Below are positions 24,155 through 32,885 of a stretch of 44,850 bases of DNA, piece by piece. Numbering within the stretch: the stretch's first letter is position 1; every line of letters begins with the position of its first letter. The notes below the pieces were generated by a model. It did no database searches. It saw only the letters and a list, made by a program, of their open reading frames with translations, and was not told the DNA's origin. This DNA comes from Sphingobacterium cellulitidis (lineage in GTDB: Bacteria > Bacteroidota > Bacteroidia > Sphingobacteriales > Sphingobacteriaceae), in NCBI GenBank assembly GCA_002245855.1, contig NOUX01000015.1, positions 1 through 44,850 on the forward strand, written 5' to 3'. A program made the position numbers and the translations under genes.

Positions 24155-25303
24155 TTAACGTGATAGGGCTTGTTCCAAATCTGCAATCAGATCTTCCGCA
24201 TCTTCAATCCCTACCGATAAACGTAATAAATTGTCTACTACTCCTACTTTCTCCCTGGTTTCTTTTGGAATGGAACCATGTGTCATGGTCGCAGGATGGT
24301 TGATCAAAGATTCAACCCCACCTAATGATTCTGCAAGTGTAAATACCTTAAATCCAGAAGCAATACGGAAGGTCTCTGCTAAATCAGCACCCTTAAGTAC
24401 GATAGAAACCATTCCTCCAAAATCTTTCATTTGTTTCTTGGCAACATCATGTCCTGGATGATCTTCAAACCCTGGCCAATAAATTTTCTCTACTTTAGGG
24501 TGGTTCTTTAAATATTCAGCAACCTTTCTGCCATTCTCACAATGCGCTTTCATACGTAGGTGCAAGGTTTTAATACCACGCAATACTAAGAAAGCATCTT
24601 GTGGTCCTGGGGTTCCCCCACATGCATTATAGTAAAACCAAAGTTGTTTGTAAAGTTCTTCATCATTCACGATCAAAGCACCCATTACCACATCCGAGTG
24701 ACCTCCTAAATATTTGGTTACAGAATGCATAACAATATCGGCACCTAAATCCAATGGATTCTGAAGGTATGGCGATGCAAATGTATTATCAACTGCGTAA
24801 AGAATGTTCTTTGCTTTAGCTACTTTTCCAATCGCTTCAATATCCGCCAACTTCAATGTTGGGTTTGTTGGAGTTTCAACCCAGATTAATTTTGTTTTAT
24901 CGGTGATAGCATCTTCAACAGCTTTTACATCTGAAGTATTAACGAACTTGAAAATAATTCCAAGTGGCTCATATACTTTCGTAAATATTCTGTAAGAACC
25001 GCCATATAGGTCATCCCCTGTTACCACCTCATCTCCTGGCTTCAACAATCTCAGAACACAGTCTGTAGCTGCCATCCCGCTTGAGAAAGCTAAACCGAAC
25101 TTACCATTTTCCAATGCTGCAAGACAATCTTCCAAAGCCTTACGAGTAGGGTTTGTACCACGTGAATACTCAAAACCTTTGTGATCACCAGGTGCTTTTT
25201 GCTGGTAAGTAGAGGTTTGATATATTGGCGTCATCACCGCGCCAGTTGTAGGATCTGCCTCCTGTCCGGCATGAATTGCCTTGGTTGCAAATTTGTAATT
25301 CAT
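24155..25303 (-). CDS. metB: Cystathionine gamma-synthase/lyase family PLP enzyme
   Basis: A 382-residue member of the Cys/Met metabolism PLP family. The PLP lysine is K197 in HSVTKYLGGHSD, and FSSGMAATDCVLRLLKPGDEVV is the phosphate-binding region. YSRGTNPTRKALE and the C-terminal SLGGVESLINHPATMTH are family signatures. Such enzymes act in transsulfuration between cysteine and homocysteine. Sequence alone does not separate cystathionine gamma-synthase (MetB) from gamma-lyase, so the symbol is tentative. It is the third gene of an apparent operon with proS and an epimerase-like gene (26-bp gap). Confidence 0.85.
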   Translation of the reverse strand: MNYKFATKAIHAGQEADPTTGAVMTPIYQTSTYQQKAPGDHKGFEYSRGTNPTRKALEDCLAALENGKFGLAFSSGMAATDCVLRLLKPGDEVVTGDDLYGGSYRIFTKVYEPLGIIFKFVNTSDVKAVEDAITDKTKLIWVETPTNPTLKLADIEAIGKVAKAKNILYAVDNTFASPYLQNPLDLGADIVMHSVTKYLGGHSDVVMGALIVNDEELYKQLWFYYNACGGTPGPQDAFLVLRGIKTLHLRMKAHCENGRKVAEYLKNHPKVEKIYWPGFEDHPGHDVAKKQMKDFGGMVSIVLKGADLAETFRIASGFKVFTLAESLGGVESLINHPATMTHGSIPKETREKVGVVDNLLRLSVGIEDAEDLIADLEQALSR

Positions 25304-25329
25304 ATGCTTTTTATTTTCTGACTAAGTTA

Positions 25330-26118
25330 TTAAAATTCTAATGGAGAAGGGTGTTTAAACTCATAATTCAACAAATCTATGATCTTATCCCCTTGGACAA
25401 TCTTCTGAAAACTATGGCTTGGCTCGAATGCTGAAGGGTAACTGAACATATATTTCTGCGCACTCCGCAAAATAACATCCTTCTTCAAAGGATGCTCCGG
25501 AGCAACAAGGTTATAATAGGTATATGGAATATTATTTTCCAAAGCTTGCTCTATCAATCCAACAACATCATCAAGGTGGATAAAATTAGCCGGTTGATCT
25601 CCAGTACTCACAATTTTATCCTGAAAATACTTTCCAAAAATCCGATTCTTACCAAATAAACCTCCTAATCGAAAGGTCATACTATAAGGCAAACTCATCA
25701 TTTTCTTCTCCGCCATCCTTAATTTAGGAGACATTAATTCTTCTTCCTGATATGTTTCATTAAAGGTGCCATCCAAATCTGGGTATACTCCAACCGAACT
25801 CAAGAAAATATGTTTCTTATAATTTACGGAGCAGAGAATATTAAAAACATGTAAAAAACGATGTTCAATTTCTCCTTCAGAATTTTTCTGGCTGGCTGGA
25901 ATGGAATTTAAGACAGCATCAAAACTGACATCAACAGGTAAATCCAAGTAAAGGTTCCTGTCAAAATCATGGATAAATGCAAAAATACCATCGGCTTTCA
26001 ACCGATGGTATTTTTCTTCTGTTCTGGTTGTCACCCAGATATTCCAACCTTTTCTTTTGAGATGGTAAGCAAGCTCTTCACCTACCCATCCACAACCCAA
26101 GATTAAAAGGTTTTTCAT
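25330..26118 (-). CDS. NAD(P)-binding epimerase/dehydratase-like protein
   Basis: 262 residues. The N-terminus MKNLLILGCGWVGEELAYHL is a Rossmann-fold nucleotide-binding site (GCGWVG as GxGxxG). The body looks like an extended SDR: SSVGVYPD with a Ser and Tyr, and FRLGGLFGKNR. A clear YxxxK catalytic pair is not evident (the region reads SSVGVYPDLDGTF), so it resembles the YeeZ-type atypical SDRs. Substrate unknown. It lies 9 bp after proS and 26 bp before the metB-like gene. Confidence 0.78.
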   Translation of the reverse strand: MKNLLILGCGWVGEELAYHLKRKGWNIWVTTRTEEKYHRLKADGIFAFIHDFDRNLYLDLPVDVSFDAVLNSIPASQKNSEGEIEHRFLHVFNILCSVNYKKHIFLSSVGVYPDLDGTFNETYQEEELMSPKLRMAEKKMMSLPYSMTFRLGGLFGKNRIFGKYFQDKIVSTGDQPANFIHLDDVVGLIEQALENNIPYTYYNLVAPEHPLKKDVILRSAQKYMFSYPSAFEPSHSFQKIVQGDKIIDLLNYEFKHPSPLEF

Positions 26119-26127
26119 GTTTTATTC

Positions 26128-27600
26128 TTAATATGCTTTCGCAAACAATACGCGTTGTTTAGAAGGTTTTCCAGTGAAAATACAAACACCTTCTTCTTCT
26201 TTTGCATCCAAAGGAATACAACGGATTGTAGCTTTTGTTTCTTCCTTAACGCGTTTTTCCGTTTCTACAGTACCGTCCCAGTGTGCAGAAATAAATCCGC
26301 CTTTTTCTTCCAATACTTGTTTGAACTCATCGTAAGAATTAACCTCTGTAATGTGTTCATCACGGTAAGTTAATGCTTTATTATAAATGTTATCTTGAAT
26401 TTCATTCAATAAAGCTGCAATACGGTCTGGCAATCCAGCTTGTTGAACAGTTTCCTTGGTTTGAGTATCTCTACGCGCAAGTTCTACTGTTCCGTTTTGC
26501 ATATCACGAGAACCTAAAGCTACACGCAATGGAACACCTTTCAATTCCCATTCAGCAAATTTGAATCCTGGTCTTTGGGTATCACGATCATCGTATTTCA
26601 CGCGAATATCCAATTGTTTTAAAGCAGCAGATAATTCATCAACATACGCATCAAGGTTAGCTTTTTCTTCCTCAGTTTTATAGATAGGAACGATAACCAC
26701 TTGAGTAGGTGCCAACTTCGGAGGCAATACCAATCCTTGGTCATCCGAATGCGCCATGATCAATGCGCCCATCAAGCGAGTTGATACACCCCAAGATGTT
26801 GCCCATACATAATCCAATTTACCTTCTTTCGAAGTAAATTTAACATCAAATGCCTTTGCAAAGTTCTGCCCTAAGAAATGTGATGTACCTGCCTGTAAAG
26901 CCTTTCCATCTTGCATTAATGCTTCGATACAAAGGGTATCTATTGCACCTGCGAATCTTTCATTCTCAGTTTTTCTACCACGAACCACAGGAACTGCCAA
27001 GGTATTCTCTGCAAATTCAGCATATACCTCCAGCATTTGTTCCGCTTCTGCAATTGCCTCTTCGCTGGTAGCATGCGCCGTATGGCCTTCTTGCCATAAG
27101 AATTCAGCTGTACGCAAGAACAAGCGAGTACGCATTTCCCAACGAACCACATTCGCCCATTGATTCACCAAAATTGGAAGGTCACGGTAAGATTCAATCC
27201 AGCCGCGGTAAGTATTCCATATAATGGTTTCTGAAGTAGGTCTTACAATTAATTCCTCTTCCAGTTTCGCATCCTCATCCACGATAATATTTCCAGAACC
27301 ATCGTTTTTCAATCTATAGTGAGTAACTACAGCACATTCAGTTGCAAAGCCTTCAACGTGCGATGCTTCCTTCGAGAAAAATGACTTGGGGATAAATAAG
27401 GGGAAATAGGCATTAGAATGTCCGGTTTCTTTAAATCTCTTGTCAAGAACAGCTTGCATTCTTTCCCAGATTGCATATCCATATGGTTTGATCACCATAC
27501 ATCCTCTTACTGCAGAATATTCTGCTAGATCGGCTTTTATTACCAGATCATTGTACCATTGCGAATAATCCTCGCTTCGGCTTGTTATCCCTTTACTCAT
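26128..27600 (-). CDS. proS: Prolyl-tRNA synthetase
   Basis: A 490-residue class II aminoacyl-tRNA synthetase. Class II motif regions are visible: motif 2 around RWEMRTRLFLRTAEFLWQEG and motif 3 around WGVSTRLMGALIMAH. The anticodon-binding domain follows (VVIVPIY onwards). The length and the YSQWYNDLVIKADLAEYS start belong to the shorter archaeal/eukaryote-like ProRS, which lacks the editing insertion of E. coli ProRS and carries a C-terminal zinc-binding-like domain ending in KAY. This form is usual in Bacteroidetes. First gene of the operon with the epimerase-like and metB-like genes. Confidence 0.95.
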   Translation of the reverse strand: MSKGITSRSEDYSQWYNDLVIKADLAEYSAVRGCMVIKPYGYAIWERMQAVLDKRFKETGHSNAYFPLFIPKSFFSKEASHVEGFATECAVVTHYRLKNDGSGNIIVDEDAKLEEELIVRPTSETIIWNTYRGWIESYRDLPILVNQWANVVRWEMRTRLFLRTAEFLWQEGHTAHATSEEAIAEAEQMLEVYAEFAENTLAVPVVRGRKTENERFAGAIDTLCIEALMQDGKALQAGTSHFLGQNFAKAFDVKFTSKEGKLDYVWATSWGVSTRLMGALIMAHSDDQGLVLPPKLAPTQVVIVPIYKTEEEKANLDAYVDELSAALKQLDIRVKYDDRDTQRPGFKFAEWELKGVPLRVALGSRDMQNGTVELARRDTQTKETVQQAGLPDRIAALLNEIQDNIYNKALTYRDEHITEVNSYDEFKQVLEEKGGFISAHWDGTVETEKRVKEETKATIRCIPLDAKEEEGVCIFTGKPSKQRVLFAKAY

Positions 27601-27685
27601 TCGAAATATTAAATAGTATTTTAACCAAAAACATGGGTTTAAGTGTACTTTAACACATAAATAACCAAAGCAAAAAAATAATTTG

Positions 27686-27693
27686 TAATTTTG
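27686..27693 (+). promoter_or_regulatory. -7 promoter element for the repeat-rich lipoprotein
   Basis: TAATTTTG matches TAnnTTTG, on the plus strand in the divergent gap between proS and the lipoprotein gene, 85 bp before ATG 27779. Confidence 0.4.
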
Positions 27694-27778
27694 ATTGGTA
27701 GATTAAACCCTGACGATAAAATCGGGTCTAAGATAATAATTAATGACTGTAATATCGAATTTAAACTGTTTTAGAATC

Positions 27779-28990
27779 ATGAAAAACAACAAGATATTTT
27801 TGGGAGTGCTAACTTTAGCGATTGCAGCTTTGTTTAGCTCCTGTTCGACTTCTAGCCGGACAGTTTACCGGGATGATGTCTACAATAATAGAGACAACGG
27901 AGCGGTATACCAAAGTCCCGATTACTATTATACTGATGGCACGGATGATGAATCCCTTGCACAATCAGAGTATTATGCCGATGACTATTCAGATGAGGAT
28001 TATGTAGAAGGTGGTGTTGAAGAGTTAGAATATGCTAACCGTATCAACAGATTTTACTACAACACCCCAGGAATGATGTACTATGATCCATGGTTCGACC
28101 CTTGGTATGGTTATTCTGGATTTGGATTCGGATGGAACTCCGGATTTGGAATGTCCTTCGGCTGGGGATGGGGAAGCCCCTACTATGGTTTAGGTTGGGG
28201 ATGGGGAAGCCCATACTACGGATTTGGATACCCTTCTTATTATGGATGGGGTAACTACTGGGGACCTCAATCCTACTATAGCTACTGGGGACACCCTTAC
28301 TACTATGGAAATGGTGGTTACTATGGCAATTCATACGGTGGAAACTACTACGGAAACAGAATCGCCTCCGGTAGAAGTTATTCTCCGAACTATGCTCCAA
28401 GAAATAATAGTGGTCGTGTGACTAGAGATGCAAGCGGTAGATTTGTAAATAGCAGATCAGGCATCGCATCCAATCGTAGCGGATCAAGATCTGGTGGTAC
28501 AGTAGGTAGAACCCCTTCTTCAAGATCAGGCTCTAGATCAGATGGAACTATTAACAGAACTCCTTCTTCTAGATCAGGTTCAAGATCTGAGGGTACTATC
28601 AACAGAACACCATCTTCTAGATCAGGTTCAAGATCTGAGGGTACTATCAATAGAACTCCGTCATCAAGATCGGGTTCAAGATCTGAGGGTACAATCAACA
28701 GAACTCCATCTTCAAGAGGTACAATCAACAGAACACCATCTTCAAGATCAGGCTCTAGCAGATCACAAGGAACTATTCAAAGAACTCCTTCTAGATCATC
28801 TGCTCCAAGTACTAGATCATCAGCACCAAGCACGAGATCATCGGCTCCTTCACGTCCAAGCAGTGGTAGCTTCGACCGAGGTAGCTCATCAAGTGGTGGT
28901 GGATTTAGTAGAGGAAGTAGCTCCGGCGGCGGTAGCAGAAGCTCCGGTGGTGGCGCAACGTCCTCAGGAAGAAGCGGAAGCAGACGCTAA
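27779..28990 (+). CDS. Repeat-rich lipoprotein (Tyr/Gly/Trp-rich, then Ser/Arg/Gly repeats)
   Basis: 403 residues from ATG 27779 (MKNNKIFLG), which gives a clean lipoprotein signal peptide with lipobox FSSC; an upstream in-frame ATG at 27743 would put 12 extra residues before it. The mature protein has an acidic, Tyr-rich part (about 25-85), a Gly/Tyr/Trp-rich part with repeats such as WGWGSPYYG (about 95-200), then a strongly basic Ser/Arg/Gly region with 16-residue repeats and a Ser/Gly-rich tail. No enzyme motifs; it looks intrinsically disordered. Its acidic-aromatic-basic layout suggests a surface or adhesive role, but this is a guess. Several out-of-frame reading frames over the repeats are artefacts. 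Confidence 0.8.
   Translation: MKNNKIFLGVLTLAIAALFSSCSTSSRTVYRDDVYNNRDNGAVYQSPDYYYTDGTDDESLAQSEYYADDYSDEDYVEGGVEELEYANRINRFYYNTPGMMYYDPWFDPWYGYSGFGFGWNSGFGMSFGWGWGSPYYGLGWGWGSPYYGFGYPSYYGWGNYWGPQSYYSYWGHPYYYGNGGYYGNSYGGNYYGNRIASGRSYSPNYAPRNNSGRVTRDASGRFVNSRSGIASNRSGSRSGGTVGRTPSSRSGSRSDGTINRTPSSRSGSRSEGTINRTPSSRSGSRSEGTINRTPSSRSGSRSEGTINRTPSSRGTINRTPSSRSGSSRSQGTIQRTPSRSSAPSTRSSAPSTRSSAPSRPSSGSFDRGSSSSGGGFSRGSSSGGGSRSSGGGATSSGRSGSRR
28505..28777 (+). repeat. In-frame 48-bp tandem repeats within the lipoprotein gene
   Basis: Units encode NRTPSSRSGSRS, then Asp or Glu, then GTI (16 residues). Four full units start at 28505, 28553, 28601 and 28649 (the first begins with Gly instead of Asn). A shortened 10-residue unit follows at 28697 and a 17-residue variant at 28727. 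All length changes are multiples of three, so the reading frame is kept. Confidence 0.9.
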
Positions 28991-29004
28991 TAAATAAGGA
29001 TTAC

Positions 29005-29043
29005 ATATAGCCAATATTTTTAAATATTGGCTATATCTTTTTT
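29005..29043 (+). terminator. Intrinsic terminator after the repeat-rich lipoprotein gene
   Basis: Perfect 15-bp stem (ATATAGCCAATATTT with its complement), a two-base gap, then CTTTTTT. It lies 14 bp past the stop codon. Confidence 0.88.
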
Positions 29044-29132
29044 CCCATTTTGCCATACCGATTTATCCTTTTCAGAAAGATATTCAAGAAGCAATTCTTG
29101 TTTCAATATAGCATACAGAACCAGTACATAAT

Positions 29133-30689
29133 ATGAAAAAATCATTACTATCTCTAACCTTTCTCGCATTAGCTTTTAACTATTCAAATATCCAAGCTCA
29201 ATCCTTAGTCGATAATACCTTTATGATTTCTCGTGATCTGACAAATGGTACTGCCCGCTTCAAAGCAATGGGTGGTGTAAACACGGCATTAGGTGGAGAT
29301 ATTAGTTCAATTTCTGGAAATCCAGCAGGCTTAGGTTTCTACGGACAATCCGATGCCTCCATATCCTTAAATTACCTGAACAATGAGAACAAAACTACCT
29401 ATTTCGGTAATTCAGTAAATCAAACCAAAGGAAAGCTTGGCCTTGAAAATATTGGTGTAGTGATCCACTACCCTACGCATAATAATACTGATTTTGGATG
29501 GCAGAATTTTAATGTCGGTCTTAGTATCGACAAGCAAAATAACTTTAATGATAATTTAAAGTATTCAGGAACTAATAACCAAAATTCAATCGTTCATTCA
29601 TATACTGATATCATGGATGAAGATGCTGAATTTGCTGGAGATTTCTGGAATTCTTATTTGGTTGATAAAGGTGCTGCTAATAGTGGTCGGTACTTTCCTA
29701 CTACACTTGAAGCTGATGACAAAAACCAGCAAATGGACTTGATTACCACCGGTTATAAGTACAATACCAATGTATCTTTCGGGGCTAATTATGGCAATAA
29801 ACTCTATATCGGTGCACGTTTTGGATTCCTATCCTTTAATTATGATTCCAAAAGCACATTTCTAGAAAGTGGCTGGACTAAAACTGCAGATGAAATCAAA
29901 GCTGAAAACCCAACTACTGACTTTGCAAAACCTAGTAACCCTGCTTATCAGTACACTGATATTACCTACGACCTGACCGACATTAATGACCTTACCTTAA
30001 AAGGTACCGGAATCAATGCAGGCTTAGGTATTATTTACAAGCCAACGTGGGATTGGAATATAGGTGTTAATATCACCTCTCCTACTTGGACTGAAATCCA
30101 AGAGGACAGCAATATTGAAACCTTGGTAGATTATTATAAAGATGCCAATACCACGACTTCCCTTCACCCAGGATATGGTTCCAAAAACTACGGGCAATCC
30201 TTTGATTACGCAGTTATCTCACCATGGAAGTCATCAATAGGTTTAACCAAATTCTTCGGAAAGGGTTTAATCTCAGCTGAAGCGGAATATATAAACTATG
30301 CTTCCATAAAATACCGTGAAATAGTTGCTAATGCAGACTTACAATTTGAATCCGAAACCAATTATCAGATTAAAAACTCCTTTAAAGGTGCTTTCAATTT
30401 AAAAATTGGTGGTGAGTTGTTAATTACAGATCAATTTGCAGTACGTGCTGGATTCCATTATTTAGGCTCTCCATATAAATATGACTCTCAAGACGATTAT
30501 ATTGCAAGTTTAGGTTTCGGTTATGTGATTACCCAATCATTGTATATTGATCTTGCAGCAATGCAGTTCAAACAATTCAATTATGGAAATTCACCTTATT
30601 CCTTTAAAACCTGGAACACTCCAACTCCAACAGCAGATGTAACAAATACTAGAACCAATGTAGTCTTAACTTTAGGCGCAAAATTCTAG
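29133..30689 (+). CDS. OmpP1/FadL-type outer-membrane transport protein
   Basis: A 518-residue outer-membrane beta-barrel with a classical signal peptide cleaved after SNIQAQ. Just after it comes a hallmark of Bacteroidetes OmpP1/FadL/TodX proteins: ARFKAMGGVNTALGGDISSISGNPAGLGFYG, including NPAGL. The rest alternates aromatic and polar residues as in barrel strands and ends near a terminal Phe (VVLTLGAKF), the outer-membrane insertion signal. FadL proteins import hydrophobic compounds; the ligand here is unknown. It is flanked by terminators on both sides, so it is transcribed alone. Confidence 0.88.
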   Translation: MKKSLLSLTFLALAFNYSNIQAQSLVDNTFMISRDLTNGTARFKAMGGVNTALGGDISSISGNPAGLGFYGQSDASISLNYLNNENKTTYFGNSVNQTKGKLGLENIGVVIHYPTHNNTDFGWQNFNVGLSIDKQNNFNDNLKYSGTNNQNSIVHSYTDIMDEDAEFAGDFWNSYLVDKGAANSGRYFPTTLEADDKNQQMDLITTGYKYNTNVSFGANYGNKLYIGARFGFLSFNYDSKSTFLESGWTKTADEIKAENPTTDFAKPSNPAYQYTDITYDLTDINDLTLKGTGINAGLGIIYKPTWDWNIGVNITSPTWTEIQEDSNIETLVDYYKDANTTTSLHPGYGSKNYGQSFDYAVISPWKSSIGLTKFFGKGLISAEAEYINYASIKYREIVANADLQFESETNYQIKNSFKGAFNLKIGGELLITDQFAVRAGFHYLGSPYKYDSQDDYIASLGFGYVITQSLYIDLAAMQFKQFNYGNSPYSFKTWNTPTPTADVTNTRTNVVLTLGAKF

Positions 30690-30700
30690 ATCAAATAAAT

Positions 30701-30739
30701 AACAAGAAAGCCCGGAAATAATTTCCGGGCTTTCTTGTT
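30701..30739. terminator. Bidirectional terminator between OmpP1/FadL and NfeD genes
   Basis: Long perfect inverted repeat (30701-30719 with 30721-30739; the central bases form the loop) with GC-rich core CCCGG and A/T flanks. Shared by two convergent genes. Confidence 0.87.
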
Positions 30740-32092
30740 TTATGCTTTCTTTTCAGATAACTTCCTGACGAATAAGTTGTAGTTTTCATGCTTCTCCACA
30801 TAGATTTCCTCACCTACATCGATATAACTATCTAAGGCTACCGCATCGTACCACACATTATCGATTTCTATTTTTCCACCTGGACGAAGAACGGTCTTAG
30901 TAATCCCAACCTTATTAATCAGATTAGGTTTCGCCACAGATGAGGTATAACCTTCCGTAGCTTTCTGTTCATCTTCCAGAACAAGTCTCTTAAATGTAGG
31001 AGATTGAAGTATATTTTTTCCGAAGATCACCATTAATACAATGGTCAAAATCATAGCTCCTATTACAATAATAAAGGAATTCATTAATAATCCTGGTTGG
31101 GTAAGTTTAAAATCAAAATAATCATTAGCCACCATTGAGAAGGCTAATCCACATAAAACTAATATAATTCCGGCAATTCCGGCGACTCCAAATCCAGGAA
31201 TCACAAATATTTCAAGAACTAATAGGATGACTCCTAGTACAAAGATGGCGATCTCCCAGTTGTCAGCAAGCCCTTGAAGGTACAATGGAGCAAAGAATAG
31301 CGCTCCACAAACCAGAGCAACCAACAGTGCAAATCCAATCCCTGGACTTTGAAGTTCAAAATAGATTCCACCGATAATCCCCATAATCAGTAGTCCACTT
31401 ACCAACGGATTGATCAACCATCCAATCAGATGGTCAACCCAGGTGGTTTGATGCTCTTGAATTTGCGGCTTTTCGATATTTAAATCAGAGAAGATGTCTA
31501 CCTCACTCTTAATCTCTTTTTTCGCAATCCCCACTTTTACAGCTTCAGATGCAGTTAAAGTAAGAAGTTTACCATCTTCCTTCAACTCGGGAACAGAAAT
31601 GGCAGGATCTACAAATGCTTCTGCGATTTTAGGGTCACGACCCTTCGCTTCCGCAGTGGCACGCATCAATCCACGCATATAGGATTGATATTTTTCAGGT
31701 AATATTTCCCCATTTTGATTCACTACGGATGCTGCACCCAAACTTGAACCAGAATGCATATAAATATAATCCGCTGCTAATGAGATTAATGCACCAGCAG
31801 ATGCCGCATTATTATTAACATATACAATAGTTTTGAACTGATTTTCGTTTAATAGGCTAGAACGAATAGAATCAGCAAAATTTAGAGCTCCGCCGAACGT
31901 ATTAAGATCAATTAACAAATACTCTGATTTATTTAATTTCGCCTGCTTAATCGCATTTTTCATGGTACGCCATGCATTGGGACCTATATCCTCCTTCAAG
32001 GGCACAGAATAAACCGTCTGGGCCTTAGCTTGGAAGAAACTCACAAAGCAAATGACGAGAATACCTAAAATGTATTTTGTAAATTTGTTCAT
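30740..32092 (-). CDS. NfeD-family membrane protein with ClpP-class serine-protease domain
   Basis: A 450-residue long-form NfeD protein. A signal peptide (residues 1-25, ending AKA) is followed by a ClpP/SppA-like domain, with nucleophile S99 in NNNAASAGALI and the oxyanion-type GG in TFGGAL. Four or five membrane segments lie around 225-350, and an OB-fold NfeD domain ends the protein (GITKTVLRPGGKIEIDNVWYDA). In the archaeal homologue PH1510 the general base is a Lys just before a short helix ending in GR; by my alignment that position is R144 here (MRATAEAKGRD), so activity is uncertain. Partners are usually stomatin-like proteins, but none is encoded here. Confidence 0.88.
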   Translation of the reverse strand: MNKFTKYILGILVICFVSFFQAKAQTVYSVPLKEDIGPNAWRTMKNAIKQAKLNKSEYLLIDLNTFGGALNFADSIRSSLLNENQFKTIVYVNNNAASAGALISLAADYIYMHSGSSLGAASVVNQNGEILPEKYQSYMRGLMRATAEAKGRDPKIAEAFVDPAISVPELKEDGKLLTLTASEAVKVGIAKKEIKSEVDIFSDLNIEKPQIQEHQTTWVDHLIGWLINPLVSGLLIMGIIGGIYFELQSPGIGFALLVALVCGALFFAPLYLQGLADNWEIAIFVLGVILLVLEIFVIPGFGVAGIAGIILVLCGLAFSMVANDYFDFKLTQPGLLMNSFIIVIGAMILTIVLMVIFGKNILQSPTFKRLVLEDEQKATEGYTSSVAKPNLINKVGITKTVLRPGGKIEIDNVWYDAVALDSYIDVGEEIYVEKHENYNLFVRKLSEKKA

Positions 32093-32126
32093 AGTAGTAT
32101 TTTTAACCGAATTTGCTTGTCATCGG

Positions 32127-32876
32127 ATGACTAAATATACGATAAATAAAATTTTCGAGAAAGCATTCCCAACGAATATCTGGAAAATAGAGATTGATTC
32201 CGTCAAACCCTACATAGCTGTTGAAACTAGGGATGTGGAAACTACCTATGCCTCTTTTTTCGCTTTTGATTTTCAAGGGAATTGTTTAATGGATCCATGC
32301 CAAGCAGATGGAAAAGAATGGACCCTGGACTCTATTCAAAACGGTCACCTTATCCTGAAAAGAGTCGGTGAACAAACGCCTGTGCAGGAAGGCATACAAA
32401 TCATTCAAATTGAAAACAACCAAGTCATTTTTAGCAGCTATGAATTTGTATTGATTGATGTTTACAAAGATTATATCCATGCCAGACACCGCAGTATTTC
32501 TTCCGGCGAAAGTATAGCCATAGAAATTCTATCCGGTGAATACGCCAATGCCAATGAGATCCAATTTGATATGGCTTGTAATAAAATCCAATATCCTGTT
32601 ACCTCACAGCAAACGCCAAGATTCTTAAAACAAGAACATAATACCGGCCCGCTATGGCTTAGCAAAAGTGGTCACCATTTCCTTTGGTGCTATCATAAAC
32701 AAAACAAATCCCGCTACGACCTTTGTCTAGCAACAAGTAATTTAAACCAGATACTAGATCAACAAGTCATACTTCATGACATGGAGAAAATGATTCCCCA
32801 ACCTTATTTCCAATTGGGGAGTCAGGTCTTTTTTATGTCTTTTAACAAGAGAGAAATTGTTTCATATTTAGTATAA
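32127..32876 (+). CDS. DUF4905-like protein of unknown function
   Basis: 249 residues from ATG 32127 (MTKYTINKIFEKAFP). A longer frame to 32052 would overlap the divergent nfeD-like gene and is unlikely. The opening IWKIEIDSVKPYIAVETRDVETTYASFFAFDF and the succession of short beta strands resemble the DUF4905 family of Bacteroidetes; I recall this pattern but cannot confirm it. No signal peptide or membrane segment. It is followed with almost no gap by the LysM-protein gene, so the two are probably co-transcribed. Confidence 0.7.
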   Translation: MTKYTINKIFEKAFPTNIWKIEIDSVKPYIAVETRDVETTYASFFAFDFQGNCLMDPCQADGKEWTLDSIQNGHLILKRVGEQTPVQEGIQIIQIENNQVIFSSYEFVLIDVYKDYIHARHRSISSGESIAIEILSGEYANANEIQFDMACNKIQYPVTSQQTPRFLKQEHNTGPLWLSKSGHHFLWCYHKQNKSRYDLCLATSNLNQILDQQVILHDMEKMIPQPYFQLGSQVFFMSFNKREIVSYLV

Positions 32877-32885
32877 TTGCATTCC

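Noticed and set aside
28390..28997. Long open frames on both strands over the lipoprotein gene, with regular repeats of their own
   Set aside because: They are out-of-frame readings of the in-frame 48-bp repeats; only the 27779-28990 frame has a signal peptide and start context.
32052..32126. 25-residue N-terminal extension of the DUF4905-like protein
   Set aside because: It would overlap the start of the divergent NfeD gene; ATG 32127 gives a family-like N-terminus.
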